64,000 bases of DNA from QFNR01 sp043842855 (lineage in GTDB: Bacteria > Pseudomonadota > Gammaproteobacteria > Burkholderiales > Neisseriaceae). Positions 1-8,737 of the stretch are shown here, in pieces (positions within the stretch are counted from its first letter, which is position 1; each line of letters begins with the position of its first letter). A program made the translations under genes and the position numbers. The notes beneath the pieces were generated by a model. It made no database searches and was not told the origin of the DNA. It saw only the letters and a program-made list of their open reading frames with translations. The DNA lies in assembly GCA_043842855.1 (NCBI GenBank), contig JBBPJF010000002.1, positions 1-64,000 of the forward strand, in the 5' to 3' direction.

Positions 1-127
1 ATCCTAACTTCTTAATCTATTTCTGGTCTTATTCTCAAAAGTATTAACGTCTCTACGTCTCATACTTCTTCAAACCAGTGTGAGGCTCTCGCACTCACAC
101 TTATCAGTAATCAATTGTTAAAGAACA
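1..127 (-). promoter_or_regulatory. rRNA operon leader with boxA antitermination site
   Basis: Read on the minus strand, bases 127-111 give TGTTCTTTAACAATTGA, which matches the boxA antiterminator (E. coli TGCTCTTTAACAA) found in 16S rRNA leaders. It is followed by a perfect 8-bp inverted repeat AGTGTGAG/CTCACACT (77-84 and 94-101), the processing-stem type of element typical of such leaders. A strong promoter lies just upstream at 179-207. The 16S gene itself is not in the window; by analogy with other rRNA operons its 5' end should lie a short way left of base 1. NusB/NusE-type antitermination is inferred from family knowledge. Confidence 0.75.
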
Positions 128-178
128 TATCGAGGAACTAAACTCAGAACCGCGATTGGGTCACTAGACTGGAGGTGA

Positions 179-207
179 ATCCTACCGGTTCTAACAACAA
201 ATGTCAA
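179..207 (-). promoter_or_regulatory. Strong sigma-70 promoter of the rRNA operon
   Basis: The minus strand shows a consensus -35 TTGACA (207-202), a 17-base spacer and a TAGGAT -10 box (184-179), followed by the discriminator TCACCTC. The A/T-rich stretch just upstream (about 212-240) could serve as an UP element. The promoter points at the boxA leader on the same strand, so it very probably drives the rRNA operon that begins beyond the left edge. Confidence 0.75.
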
Positions 208-276
208 CGGGACACAGCTTAAAAAAATCTAATCTGCATGCTATCTCTAGAAAATAAAAATACTAACCTACTAAAG

Positions 277-1275
277 TTATTGAGAATATTTGGTAGTCAA
301 CTGAGCGCTCATTTTACTTAGCTCAATGGCCTCATCACTTAACTTTTTAAGTATTTGCTCTTGTTCTGGAGACAATTTCTCTGTCGTATTAGTAGCTACA
401 TTTTGGCTATTCATCAGTTTAGCAGGATAGGCTTTTCGTGCTTTAGCCTTCAGTTCTCCCAGTGCAACTAAGCGATTCCGATATTCATTAATTTCTGGCG
501 TATTAATAACTAGTTTTTTCAATTCTGCAATTGTGTTTTCATCCACAGAACGAGAAAGGTCAACAGATTTTTGCATACTCTCCGTTGACGCGGTGGCTTT
601 AGGCAGATCATTCCACAAAGCCATGAACTGAATCATCTCTTTATTTTGAATATTCTTAATTTGTAAAAGTTCCTTAGCTGGACTAGCAGAACCGGCTTGC
701 GAGAGTTTTTCTGTAAGTACAGCCTCTTGTTGAAGTAATTGCCCCTGACTCGCCCGCAATTCTTTCAACAGAGCTATGTTGGCCTCTGTAACTCCCCCAC
801 TTTTAGTTTGACGAGTAATTTCTGTCTGCTTTTCATGCAATTGCTTATTCAATTCAAGTTGCTTATGCTGCTTCTCAACATAATTTCTAATATCTTGGTT
901 AGTCACTTTAATCTGGTCTATCTCTTGCTGCGTGTTCACAGAAAGCTGATAAATTCTATCCGATAATTTCTGCATAGCCTCTTCCCGAGACGTGGTAACT
1001 CCTAAATTACGGCTAAATTCTAGAATATCATTAGCAATTGCTTCCTTAAAACTAATAATTTTTAACCATTCCTTTTGTGCTACAGCCGCCTCTTCATCAC
1101 CTAACTGTTGAACAGAAGTCGTTCCCCCCGGACCTAAAACACTATTATCTTTAGTAGCAATGCTATTGGACTGCGCAGTACTATTTATGTCTGCAATCTT
1201 CCTTTTTTGGCTTGAATCACCACAACCCACTAGTAAAGAAGCAGATAACACTAACGCTAAAAATTTTCTTTTCAT
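277..1275 (-). CDS. Putative coiled-coil outer-membrane lipoprotein, function unknown
   Basis: The 332-residue product begins with a lipoprotein signal (MKRKFLALVLSASLLVGC, lipobox LVGC, Cys18). The residue after Cys is Gly, not Asp, which suggests sorting to the outer membrane. The rest is hydrophilic and strongly helical, rich in Glu, Gln, Lys and Leu, with coiled-coil-like heptads from about residue 65 to 200 and again near 290-330. No enzymatic motif is visible. The gene lies 42 bases downstream of dksA on the same strand and may share its transcript; its far end abuts the rRNA promoter. I do not recognise the family. A periplasmic scaffold or envelope-tethering role would be a guess. Confidence 0.75.
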   Translation of the reverse strand: MKRKFLALVLSASLLVGCGDSSQKRKIADINSTAQSNSIATKDNSVLGPGGTTSVQQLGDEEAAVAQKEWLKIISFKEAIANDILEFSRNLGVTTSREEAMQKLSDRIYQLSVNTQQEIDQIKVTNQDIRNYVEKQHKQLELNKQLHEKQTEITRQTKSGGVTEANIALLKELRASQGQLLQQEAVLTEKLSQAGSASPAKELLQIKNIQNKEMIQFMALWNDLPKATASTESMQKSVDLSRSVDENTIAELKKLVINTPEINEYRNRLVALGELKAKARKAYPAKLMNSQNVATNTTEKLSPEQEQILKKLSDEAIELSKMSAQLTTKYSQ

Positions 1276-1317
1276 TTACTGGTCCCTAAATAAAATTAAA
1301 AATAACCAAGATTCCTA

Positions 1318-1743
1318 CTAACTAGCAAACTGCTTTTTCATCTGCTCTCTACGTTCTTGAGCTTCCACAGACAGGGTCGCTGTTGGCCTAGCGAGCAGCC
1401 TTTTCAACCCTATGGGCTCCCCAGTATCTAAACAATACCCATAGGTACCCTCATCTATTTGCTTCAAAGAAGCTTGAACCTTAGCTAATAATTTACGCTC
1501 CCTATCCCTCGTCCGCAGTTCCAATGCATACTCCTCTTCGAGAGTTGCCCGATCTGCAGGATCTGAAGTGGCCTCCTGCTCCTGCAAATAACCCGTAGTC
1601 TGATCCGCCTTATTGATCAAATCCTCTTGGAGCGCTAGCAACATCTCCCTAAAAAACTCTAACTGGGCACCGTTCATATAATCTTGCTCGGGGCCTGACC
1701 AATTTCTGATATCCTCAGTCGTTAATTTAGTCTTTTTTTCCAT
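1318..1743 (-). CDS. dksA: RNA polymerase-binding transcription factor DksA, cysteine-poor type
   Basis: DksA binds in the secondary channel of RNA polymerase and, with ppGpp, resets transcription of rRNA and biosynthetic promoters. The 141-residue protein has the helical hairpin with the tip motif DPADRA (the DxxDxA signature) and the C-terminal globular part YGYCLDTGEPIG followed by LLARPTATL. Only one of the four zinc-finger cysteines remains: the others are Thr, Ser and Ala in CLDTG and LSVEAQ. This matches the cysteine-poor DksA forms known from several alpha- and betaproteobacteria, so the fold probably works without zinc. It lies close to the rRNA promoter it would be expected to regulate, though that closeness may be chance. 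Confidence 0.9.
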   Translation of the reverse strand: MEKKTKLTTEDIRNWSGPEQDYMNGAQLEFFREMLLALQEDLINKADQTTGYLQEQEATSDPADRATLEEEYALELRTRDRERKLLAKVQASLKQIDEGTYGYCLDTGEPIGLKRLLARPTATLSVEAQERREQMKKQFAS

Positions 1744-2155
1744 AACTCATCCAAATTATTCTGCAATCTGACGACCCCAATTCATGGCGCAATCACGACC
1801 ACGAGATAAAAAACCCCTAAATCCTTTTCACAGCGCCTGAGTTGCGATTCGCCCTGCACGAGTTGTGCATCATACCATACTTTGCAAGTATACCGGAAGA
1901 AAATGGTTCCTAACCCTTTACCACCAATAATCTCTAAGTGATAGACTGGGCGCAGAAAGCCAAAAAAAATCTCGGTTTATACCAATCCAAAAATCACTTG
2001 AATCTGATCTAACCAAACGAGGCTCAATAAAAACACTTGTATTTATTTAGAAACCTAGCCCAGCTCGAAATAAGTAACAAAACGACTAAAAATTACTAAA
2101 CTGAAGCCAACCATTACTGTTAGTTAAATGGAACAAAGGGAGTAACAGCTAAAAA
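1744..2155. other. Intergenic gap between atpC and dksA
   Basis: These 412 bases hold no convincing gene. The only structure seen is near 1869-1891 on the dksA side, a TATGAT -10-like box next to a short palindrome. I see no clear rho-independent terminator for the atp operon here. Confidence 0.5.
1869..1891 (-). promoter_or_regulatory. Possible dksA promoter with overlapping palindrome
   Basis: On the minus strand a TATGAT -10-like box (1874-1869) is preceded by the perfect palindrome ATACTT-TGC-AAGTAT (1877-1891), which lies in what would be the promoter spacer. The -35 match is poor. A factor bound to the palindrome could compete with RNA polymerase, but this is inference. Confidence 0.35.
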
Positions 2156-2584
2156 TCACTGGTGATGTAGCTTGATATAATCTAAAGCCTTTAACTCTGC
2201 TATGGCAGCAGCTAACGCTGCCTCTGCATGGGCTTTTTGTCTAGCATCTGAAGCAGCTAACTTAAGCTTTTCTTCAGCTAGCTGTTTAGATTGCGCTGCT
2301 CTCTCTTTGTCCAATGCTTCAGAGCGAATGGCTACGTCTGAAAGTATTGTAACCCGTTCTGGCTGCACCTCTATAAGACCACCAGAGAGAGCAATTAACT
2401 CTTCTTTCTGTTCTGTAGGAATAACTATTCTTAATGCACCCGGTTTCAAGAGGCTCATAATAGGAGTATGACCAGGATAAATCCCCAGTTCACCCTGATA
2501 GGTTGAAACTACTATAAAACTAGCTTCACCTGAATAGATATATTCCTCGTTACTCACCACCTCAACGTGCATAGTTCTTTTCAT
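2156..2584 (-). CDS. atpC: ATP synthase F1 subunit epsilon
   Basis: The 142-residue product is the epsilon subunit of the F1 rotor, which couples the central stalk to the c-ring and can inhibit ATP hydrolysis. The N-terminal beta-sandwich is clear (MHVEVVSNEEYIYSGEAS, then GELGIYPGHTPIMSLLKPG), followed by the Ala/Lys-rich helical hairpin from about residue 88. Length is normal for proteobacteria. It is the last gene of the atp operon, 13 bases after atpD. Translation could also begin at Met5; the first ATG is preceded by a weak AGGA. Confidence 0.97.
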   Translation of the reverse strand: MKRTMHVEVVSNEEYIYSGEASFIVVSTYQGELGIYPGHTPIMSLLKPGALRIVIPTEQKEELIALSGGLIEVQPERVTILSDVAIRSEALDKERAAQSKQLAEEKLKLAASDARQKAHAEAALAAAIAELKALDYIKLHHQ

Positions 2585-2597
2585 ATCCCATTCCTAC

Positions 2598-3992
2598 TTA
2601 AAGAGACTTGCCTTTTTCTATCGCTTCTTCAATGGAACCTACCATATAAAAAGCCTGTTCGGGTAAATGGTCATAAGCTCCATCTAGAATACCTTTAAAG
2701 CCAGCAATCGTATCTTTTAAGGATACATATTTACCTGGTGCACCGGTGAATACTTCAGCTACATGGAATGGCTGCGATAGGAATTTTTGTATTTTTCTGG
2801 CGCGCATCACGGTCAAACGATCTTGATCCGATAATTCATCCATTCCTAAAATAGCAATGATGTCCTGTAGTTCCTTATACTTCTGTAGAGTAGTCTGTAC
2901 ACCGCGAGCTACCTCGTAATGCTCCTCGCCTAATACTTCAGGATCTAATTGTCTCGAAGTAGAGCCCAGCGGGTCTACTGCTGGGTAAATACCTAAGGAG
3001 GCTATATCTCGGCTCAGAACTACGGTTGCATCCAAATGAGCAAAAGTCGTAGCCGGTGAAGGATCCGTCAAATCATCTGCTGGTACATAAACAGCCTGGA
3101 TTGAAGTAATAGAACCTGTTTGTGTAGAAGTAATGCGTTCTTGCAAACGTCCCATTTCCTCTGCTAAAGTCGGCTGGTATCCTACAGCCGACGGCATCCG
3201 CCCCAGCAAAGCGGAAACCTCAGTTCCAGCTAAAGTGTAGCGATAAATATTGTCAATAAATAACAACACATCCCGGCCCTTACCAGAGGCATCTTTTTCA
3301 TCACGGAAATACTCGGCCATGGTCAAACCCGTGAGGGCAACACGCAAGCGATTCCCGGGGGGCTCATTCATCTGCCCATACACCATTGCTACTTTGTCTA
3401 AAACTTTCGACTCTTTCATTTCATGGTAAAAATCGTTACCTTCCCGTGTTCTTTCTCCCACGCCAGTAAATACGGAAAGTCCACTGTGAGCCTTGGCAAT
3501 ATTATTGATAAGCTCCATCATATTGACAGTCTTCCCAACTCCGGCTCCGCCGAAGAGACCCACCTTACCTCCTTTAGCAAAAGGACAAAGTAGGTCAATT
3601 ACCTTAATACCAGTCTCAAGGAGTTCTGTCGCACCTGATAGCTCATCAAACTTTGGGGCTAATTGGTGGATGGAGCGTTTTTGTTTAGCACCAATAGGAC
3701 CAGCTTCATCTACAGGGTTGCCCAATACATCCATGATCCTACCCAAAGTTTCAAGGCCAACAGGAACCATAATAGGTTGACCAGTATTTTCTACCTCTAA
3801 GCCTCGTCGCAATCCATCAGAGGAACCCATAGCAATGGTCCGGACAACCCCGTCCCCGAGCTGCTGCTGAACTTCTAAAGTTAACTCTTTTTCCTTTAAT
3901 CTCAAGGCATCAAATACCCGAGGAATTGCGTCCCTGGGAAATTCTACGTCCACTACCGCCCCAATGATTTGTACAATTTTACCTTGGCCCAT
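2598..3992 (-). CDS. atpD: ATP synthase F1 catalytic subunit beta
   Basis: The 464-residue catalytic subunit binds nucleotide through the P-loop GGAGVGKT near residues 148-155. Further signatures are GERTREGNDFYHEM, the Walker B strand ending LLFIDNI and the PAVDPLGSTSR segment. Together with alpha it forms the alpha3beta3 hexamer that makes ATP at the cytoplasmic face of the inner membrane. It lies between atpG and atpC. The family usually has FIDNIYRFT or FVDNIYRYT near Walker B, and FIDNIYRYT here fits. Length and start are normal. Confidence 0.98.
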   Translation of the reverse strand: MGQGKIVQIIGAVVDVEFPRDAIPRVFDALRLKEKELTLEVQQQLGDGVVRTIAMGSSDGLRRGLEVENTGQPIMVPVGLETLGRIMDVLGNPVDEAGPIGAKQKRSIHQLAPKFDELSGATELLETGIKVIDLLCPFAKGGKVGLFGGAGVGKTVNMMELINNIAKAHSGLSVFTGVGERTREGNDFYHEMKESKVLDKVAMVYGQMNEPPGNRLRVALTGLTMAEYFRDEKDASGKGRDVLLFIDNIYRYTLAGTEVSALLGRMPSAVGYQPTLAEEMGRLQERITSTQTGSITSIQAVYVPADDLTDPSPATTFAHLDATVVLSRDIASLGIYPAVDPLGSTSRQLDPEVLGEEHYEVARGVQTTLQKYKELQDIIAILGMDELSDQDRLTVMRARKIQKFLSQPFHVAEVFTGAPGKYVSLKDTIAGFKGILDGAYDHLPEQAFYMVGSIEEAIEKGKSL

Positions 3993-4034
3993 AAAAGCTA
4001 TTTCCTTAATTATATCTATCTGCCCTAACCATAT

Positions 4035-4931
4035 CTAAACTGCCGCAGCACCTGCCACGATTTCCGATAACTCCGTAGTAATTGCTGCCTGACGAGATTG
4101 GTTATATTTAAGTTTCAAAAATTTAATGGCGTTATTCGCATTATCAGTAGCCGACTTCATGGCCACCATTCTTGCTGCCTGTTCAGAAGCCATGTTGTCA
4201 CAAATTGCTTGGTACACCACCGACTCTAAATATCGTCTAACCAAAAATTCAAGTACCTGCCCAGGGCTTGGCTCAAAAATATATTCAAGTTGATACTTGC
4301 TATGAGGCCGCGTGTTGTCAAGCACTAGAGACTCTGCTTGCAAAATCTCCTTACCCATAGGCAAAAAATACTCCTCTACGGGAATTTGTTTCATAGTGTT
4401 AACAAAATTCGAATAAATTAAGTGAACAACATCAATCTCTTTTTCAGCATACTTATCAAATACTACCTTAAGAGATCCCAGCACTACCTCTAGCTTGGGT
4501 ATATCCCCCAAACCTACCGTACTAGATACAATGTCCAAGCCTACCCTTTGGCAAGCAACTAACCCCTTAGAACCTAAACAAACCACTTCAACGGGGATAT
4601 TCTTCTGATTGTATTCCTGAACTTTAGCAAAAAAGAGTTTCAATACGTTCGAATTTAACCCCCCACAAAGTCCTTTATCTGTGGTGATTAAAATAATACA
4701 CGCCCGCTTTATTTCTTTTCTTGTCTGTAACAAAGCAGGCATTTCATCTACATGAGCCGAAGCGAGACTCCGAGTGACCGAACGTATCTTTTCTGCATAC
4801 GGCCTTGCCTTGGCCATCCGCTCCTGAGTCTTTCTCATCTTAGAAGTAGAAACCATTTGCATAGCTTTAGTGATCTTCTGCGTGTTTTGCACACTTCTAA
4901 TCTTTGTAACGATCTCTCTACCTATTGCCAT
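4035..4931 (-). CDS. atpG: ATP synthase F1 subunit gamma
   Basis: This is the central rotor shaft of F1, 298 residues. The diagnostic N-terminal helix contains QNTQKITKAMQMVSTSKM and the C-terminal helix SEQAARMVAMKSATDNANN; the middle carries the Rossmann-like segment DKGLCGGLNSNV. Its coiled-coil ends insert into the alpha3beta3 barrel and rotate against the catalytic sites. It follows atpA by 35 bases and precedes atpD by 42. Length is as expected (about 290). Confidence 0.97.
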   Translation of the reverse strand: MAIGREIVTKIRSVQNTQKITKAMQMVSTSKMRKTQERMAKARPYAEKIRSVTRSLASAHVDEMPALLQTRKEIKRACIILITTDKGLCGGLNSNVLKLFFAKVQEYNQKNIPVEVVCLGSKGLVACQRVGLDIVSSTVGLGDIPKLEVVLGSLKVVFDKYAEKEIDVVHLIYSNFVNTMKQIPVEEYFLPMGKEILQAESLVLDNTRPHSKYQLEYIFEPSPGQVLEFLVRRYLESVVYQAICDNMASEQAARMVAMKSATDNANNAIKFLKLKYNQSRQAAITTELSEIVAGAAAV

Positions 4932-4966
4932 GTTTTAATCCCTTTTTTCTTCTAATTGGAAGGCTA

Positions 4967-6511
4967 TTAAGCAACCATAAAGGTTTTCTTAAACGTCTGC
5001 ATTTCTGCCTTCAATATCCTTTCATCCTCTTCGCTCATAACACCTGAGCGATCGATGTGATGAATGATCTCTGGATGAGCCGTTTGGATAAGTTCTAAAA
5101 ATTCACTCTCTAGACGCAATGCATCAGCAATTTTTACATCATCATAAACATGCTCATTGATAGCCCATAATGTAATAGCCATCTGTCCTACACTTAAAGT
5201 ATGGAACTGCTTTTGTTTCATCAATTCAGTTACTACTTCTCCATGCTGAAGCTGTTTACGCGTTGCCTCATCTAAATCAGAAGCAAACTGAGCAAAAGCA
5301 GCTAATTCACGATATTGTGCAAGGGCTAAGCGAATCCCCCCTCCTAATTTCTTGATCACCTTAGTTTGCGCGGCGCCCCCTACTCTAGAAACGGAGATAC
5401 CTGCGTTAAGAGCTGGTCTAATGCCAGAATTAAACAAATCTGTCTCTAGGAAAATCTGCCCATCTGTAATTGAAATCACATTGGTCGGTACAAAGGCTGA
5501 TACATCCCCTGCCTGTGTCTCAATAATAGGTAGAGCTGTCAAAGAACCTGTTTTTCCTACTACCTTCCCACCTGTCAACCTTTCAACTTCCTTGGCATTA
5601 ATCCTTGCGGCACGCTCTAAAAGCCGTGAATGTAAATAAAATATATCTCCTGGAAAAGCCTCCCTTCCAGGGGGTCTACGAAGTAATAGTGAAATCTGCC
5701 GATAAGCAACTGCTTGCTTGGATAAGTCATCGTAAATAATCAGCGCATCTTCGCCATTATCACGAAAAAACTCCCCCATGGTGCAACCCGAATACGGCGC
5801 GATGTACTGCAAGGCAGCAGACTCAGAAGCAGAAGCTGCTACTATAATCGTATGCTCCAGAGCACCTTGCTCCTCTAATTTTCTTACTACATTAGCAATA
5901 GAGGAAGCCTTTTGTGCAATCGCTACATAAATACAGATAACCCCAGTAGACTTTTGATTAACAATAGTATCTAAGGCTACTGATGTCTTACCAGTTTGGC
6001 GGTCACCTATGATCAGCTCTCTTTGCCCCCTGCCAATAGGAACCATGGAATCTACCGCCTTAATACCCGTCTGTAATGGTTGATCAACTGACTGTCGACT
6101 AATTACTCCCGGTGCAATTTTTTCTATTGGTGCAGTAGCCTGAGTACCAAGCGGTCCCTTACCATCAATAGGTATTCCCAAGGCATTTACTACCCGACCC
6201 ACTAAGGCATTACCCACGGGGACCTCTAATATACGGCCCGTACAAGTAACTTCATCACCTTCTTTAATACCTTCATACTCCCCAAGAATAACCGCCCCTA
6301 CAAAATCTCGCTCTAGATTCATAGCTAGGCCATAGACACCCCCAGGAAACTCTATCATTTCCCCTAACATTACATCGGACAAGCCATGGATTCTAACAAT
6401 GCCATCGGTTACAGAAATAACCGTACCGCGGGTGCGTACTTCCTCGCCTAAATTCAAATTCTGAATTCTACTCTTAATTAATTCACTAATCTCTGCAGAA
6501 TTAAGCTGCAT
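4967..6511 (-). CDS. atpA: ATP synthase F1 regulatory subunit alpha
   Basis: The 514-residue alpha subunit is the non-catalytic nucleotide-binding partner of beta. It shows the P-loop GDRQTGKT (about residues 169-176), IYVAIAQKASSIANVV and the arginine-finger region with VGGAAQTKVIKKL. It is the usual length for proteobacteria (513). The start ATG lies 9 bases after the atpH stop, as expected in this operon. Confidence 0.98.
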   Translation of the reverse strand: MQLNSAEISELIKSRIQNLNLGEEVRTRGTVISVTDGIVRIHGLSDVMLGEMIEFPGGVYGLAMNLERDFVGAVILGEYEGIKEGDEVTCTGRILEVPVGNALVGRVVNALGIPIDGKGPLGTQATAPIEKIAPGVISRQSVDQPLQTGIKAVDSMVPIGRGQRELIIGDRQTGKTSVALDTIVNQKSTGVICIYVAIAQKASSIANVVRKLEEQGALEHTIIVAASASESAALQYIAPYSGCTMGEFFRDNGEDALIIYDDLSKQAVAYRQISLLLRRPPGREAFPGDIFYLHSRLLERAARINAKEVERLTGGKVVGKTGSLTALPIIETQAGDVSAFVPTNVISITDGQIFLETDLFNSGIRPALNAGISVSRVGGAAQTKVIKKLGGGIRLALAQYRELAAFAQFASDLDEATRKQLQHGEVVTELMKQKQFHTLSVGQMAITLWAINEHVYDDVKIADALRLESEFLELIQTAHPEIIHHIDRSGVMSEEDERILKAEMQTFKKTFMVA

Positions 6512-6520
6512 GAACCTCTC

Positions 6521-7060
6521 CTAATTTATCATAACGCGGTGAAGGGCCTTCAACTCACTTTTCACCGACATATCTAATACCTGATCACCAAATTCTACTT
6601 TGAAGCCACCTATTAACTCTGGGTCTACAACCACGCGCCCTACTAGCTTAACTTTACAGTGACGTTCCACCGCCTGTAGTAACTCCCTTAATTCCGCGTC
6701 AGAAAGCTGATAGGCACAATATACATTTGCCTCTTCTGTACGACTTCTAGCTAACCAGCTTTGATAGTACAAGTTATAAATAGTAGGCAATAATGTTAAT
6801 CTATAATTCTGTGCTAAAATCTCTAGAAAGCGACGTAGCGCAGGAATCAAGTTATTTTCACCATATACTCTGACAAGCGACTCTAACTTATCCCTCTGTG
6901 ACCATCGGGGAGATTGGAGCATCAGTTTGATCTTAGCATTAGAGGCTATATCTGCCAGAATCGACAACTCGCGCAGCCAATTCTCTAATTGATTCTCCTC
7001 ATCTGCTAGCTCATATAAAGCTCGGGCATAGGGCCGGGCCACTGTTACCAATTCAGCCAT
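6521..7060 (-). CDS. atpH: ATP synthase F1 subunit delta
   Basis: The 179-residue delta subunit ties the top of the alpha3beta3 hexamer to the b-subunit stator stalk. Recognition rests on operon position between atpF and atpA, normal length, the N-terminal helical domain (ARPYARALYELA) and the C-terminal signature PELIGGFKVEFGDQVLDMSVKS. It starts 3 bases after the atpF stop, which suggests translational coupling. Confidence 0.95.
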   Translation of the reverse strand: MAELVTVARPYARALYELADEENQLENWLRELSILADIASNAKIKLMLQSPRWSQRDKLESLVRVYGENNLIPALRRFLEILAQNYRLTLLPTIYNLYYQSWLARSRTEEANVYCAYQLSDAELRELLQAVERHCKVKLVGRVVVDPELIGGFKVEFGDQVLDMSVKSELKALHRVMIN

Positions 7061-7063
7061 CTC

Positions 7064-7534
7064 CTATAACTCCCGCTGCAAGCTTTTTAAAAGCTCTGCA
7101 TGATTACTAGGATTGATCTCTCGACGTAAAATTCTTTCTGCTCCTTTTATAGCCAACTCAGCTACCTGAACACGCAAATCCTCTTTCGCCTTATTGATCG
7201 CTTGCTCCACCTCTAGCCTTGCCTGTGCCAGAATTTTATCGGCCTCTAGCTGTGCTTGATGTCTAGCTTGTTCAGTAATCAATCCCGCTCTCTTATCTGC
7301 ACTGGCAATCATATCCGTGACTTGTCGTCGACCCTGAGCTAGTGATTCTGCAACTTTTTGCTCTGCTTGTTCAAAATCGCTTTTACCGCGTTCAGCTGCA
7401 GCCAATCCCTCGGCTATTTTGTTAGCACGCTCATCGAGTGCCTGAGCCAGTGGAGGCCACACAAATCTCATCGTGAACCAAACTAACGCAATAAAAACAA
7501 CTATCTGTGCAATTAAAGTGGCATTAATATTCAC
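7064..7534 (-). CDS. atpF: ATP synthase Fo subunit b
   Basis: The 156-residue stator subunit has one N-terminal membrane helix (about residues 5-27, TLIAQIVVFIALVWFTMRFVW) followed by a long charged helix rich in Ala, Glu, Gln and Lys that forms the peripheral stalk dimer. Length equals the E. coli protein. It lies between atpE and atpH in the conserved order. Confidence 0.95.
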   Translation of the reverse strand: MNINATLIAQIVVFIALVWFTMRFVWPPLAQALDERANKIAEGLAAAERGKSDFEQAEQKVAESLAQGRRQVTDMIASADKRAGLITEQARHQAQLEADKILAQARLEVEQAINKAKEDLRVQVAELAIKGAERILRREINPSNHAELLKSLQREL

Positions 7535-7599
7535 AATAAACCTTCAACTTTCGTTAACCCAACATAAAAGTAAGCTCGGTCCAGCCAGCAACTTTACTC

Positions 7600-7836
7600 T
7601 CAGCTGATCTTTGAATAATACAAGAAAGACAGACCAACGCTGATAATAAAAGCTGCATCAATAATCCCAGCAATCAAGAAAAATTTAATTTGAAGAGGTC
7701 CCATCAACTCTGGCTGACGACCTGCTGATTCCATGTATTTTGATCCCAAAATACCAATTCCTATAGCGGCACCCATTGCAGGCAAACCAATCATTAACCC
7801 ACAAGCGACCGCAATCAATCCACCTATACCCGACAT
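7600..7836 (-). CDS. atpE: ATP synthase Fo subunit c (proton-carrying ring subunit)
   Basis: The 78-residue double-helix hairpin has Gly/Ala-rich helix 1 (GAAIGIGILGS), the polar loop with RQPE, and helix 2 with the ion-binding carboxylate Asp60 in IAGIIDAAFII. The Na+-type ligand set is not seen, so proton coupling is inferred. The ELMGPLQIKFFLIAG segment resembles betaproteobacterial c subunits, which supports the taxonomic placement. Oligomers of this protein form the rotating membrane ring. Confidence 0.97.
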   Translation of the reverse strand: MSGIGGLIAVACGLMIGLPAMGAAIGIGILGSKYMESAGRQPELMGPLQIKFFLIAGIIDAAFIISVGLSFLYYSKIS

Positions 7837-7882
7837 GTTAAACTCCTCAGACTAAAATTAACCAACAAAAAAATGCCCCAAG

Positions 7883-8737
7883 CTAATGAGAATCATGCGC
7901 CTGACCTATATAAACAAACGCTAAAATCATAAATAAATAGGCCTGCAACGCAATAATCAAAATATGAAATATAGCCCAAGCAAGGCCTAAAATAACGTGT
8001 AAAGCGAATAAAGCCAGATTGCCAAATAGGCTGTCAGTGCTCTGCCAGGCTCCCCCTAACAAAGCAATAACCATGAATACAATTTCACCCGCATATAGAT
8101 TTCCCCATAACCGCATCCCATGGGAAAGCGTTTTAGAAAGATATTCCACCAAATTCATTAAAAAATTGAAAATAGATAAACTGATGTTTGAACCAAAGGG
8201 TGCGGAAACTAACTCATGCATCCATCCCCTAAAACCCTTGATCTTAATACTATAAAAGAAACAAAGCCCTAATACAGAAATTGCTAGAGCCAAGGCCGTA
8301 TTAATATCAGCCGTAGGGACCACTCTTAAGGCAGCCTCTTCCTTACCCAAAGCAGTTCTCCACAACCACGGCAACAAGTCAACCGGCAACAAATCCATAG
8401 CATTCATAAAAAATACCCATACTAAAAGAGCCATCCCCAAAGGCGCGACCACCCGCCTGGAAGAAGCACTATGGATCATTTCCTTACAACTATTATCTAC
8501 AAACTCAAATAAAAGTTCTACAGCTGCTTGAAAACGACCAGGAACACCGCTAGAGGCACGTTTAGCTGCTACTCTCAGCAGGAAGCACGTCAAAAAGCCT
8601 AACAATACTGTTAAAAAAATCGTATCTAGATTCAGTACAGAAAAATCTACCAGACTCCTCTGGGCGCTACCCGATGAGGTGTAATTAATCAGATGGTGAT
8701 TAATATACTGGTTGGGCGTCATACCTATCTCACTCAT
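7883..8737 (-). CDS. atpB: ATP synthase Fo subunit a
   Basis: The 284-residue polytopic subunit provides the proton half-channels beside the c-ring. Near residue 225 it has the essential arginine region SHGMRLWGNLYAGE, and near the C-terminus IALQAYLFMILAFVYI. The long N-terminus (NQYINHHL...) and SGVPGRFQAAVELL with VFFMNAMDLLPVDLLP are typical of betaproteobacteria. Its ATG overlaps the atpI stop by 4 bases (ATGA), implying coupled translation. Confidence 0.97.
   Translation of the reverse strand: MSEIGMTPNQYINHHLINYTSSGSAQRSLVDFSVLNLDTIFLTVLLGFLTCFLLRVAAKRASSGVPGRFQAAVELLFEFVDNSCKEMIHSASSRRVVAPLGMALLVWVFFMNAMDLLPVDLLPWLWRTALGKEEAALRVVPTADINTALALAISVLGLCFFYSIKIKGFRGWMHELVSAPFGSNISLSIFNFLMNLVEYLSKTLSHGMRLWGNLYAGEIVFMVIALLGGAWQSTDSLFGNLALFALHVILGLAWAIFHILIIALQAYLFMILAFVYIGQAHDSH

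Noticed and set aside
739..966. Plus-strand frame inside the lipoprotein gene
   Set aside because: Antisense shadow of a well-supported gene, with no ribosome binding site or known family.
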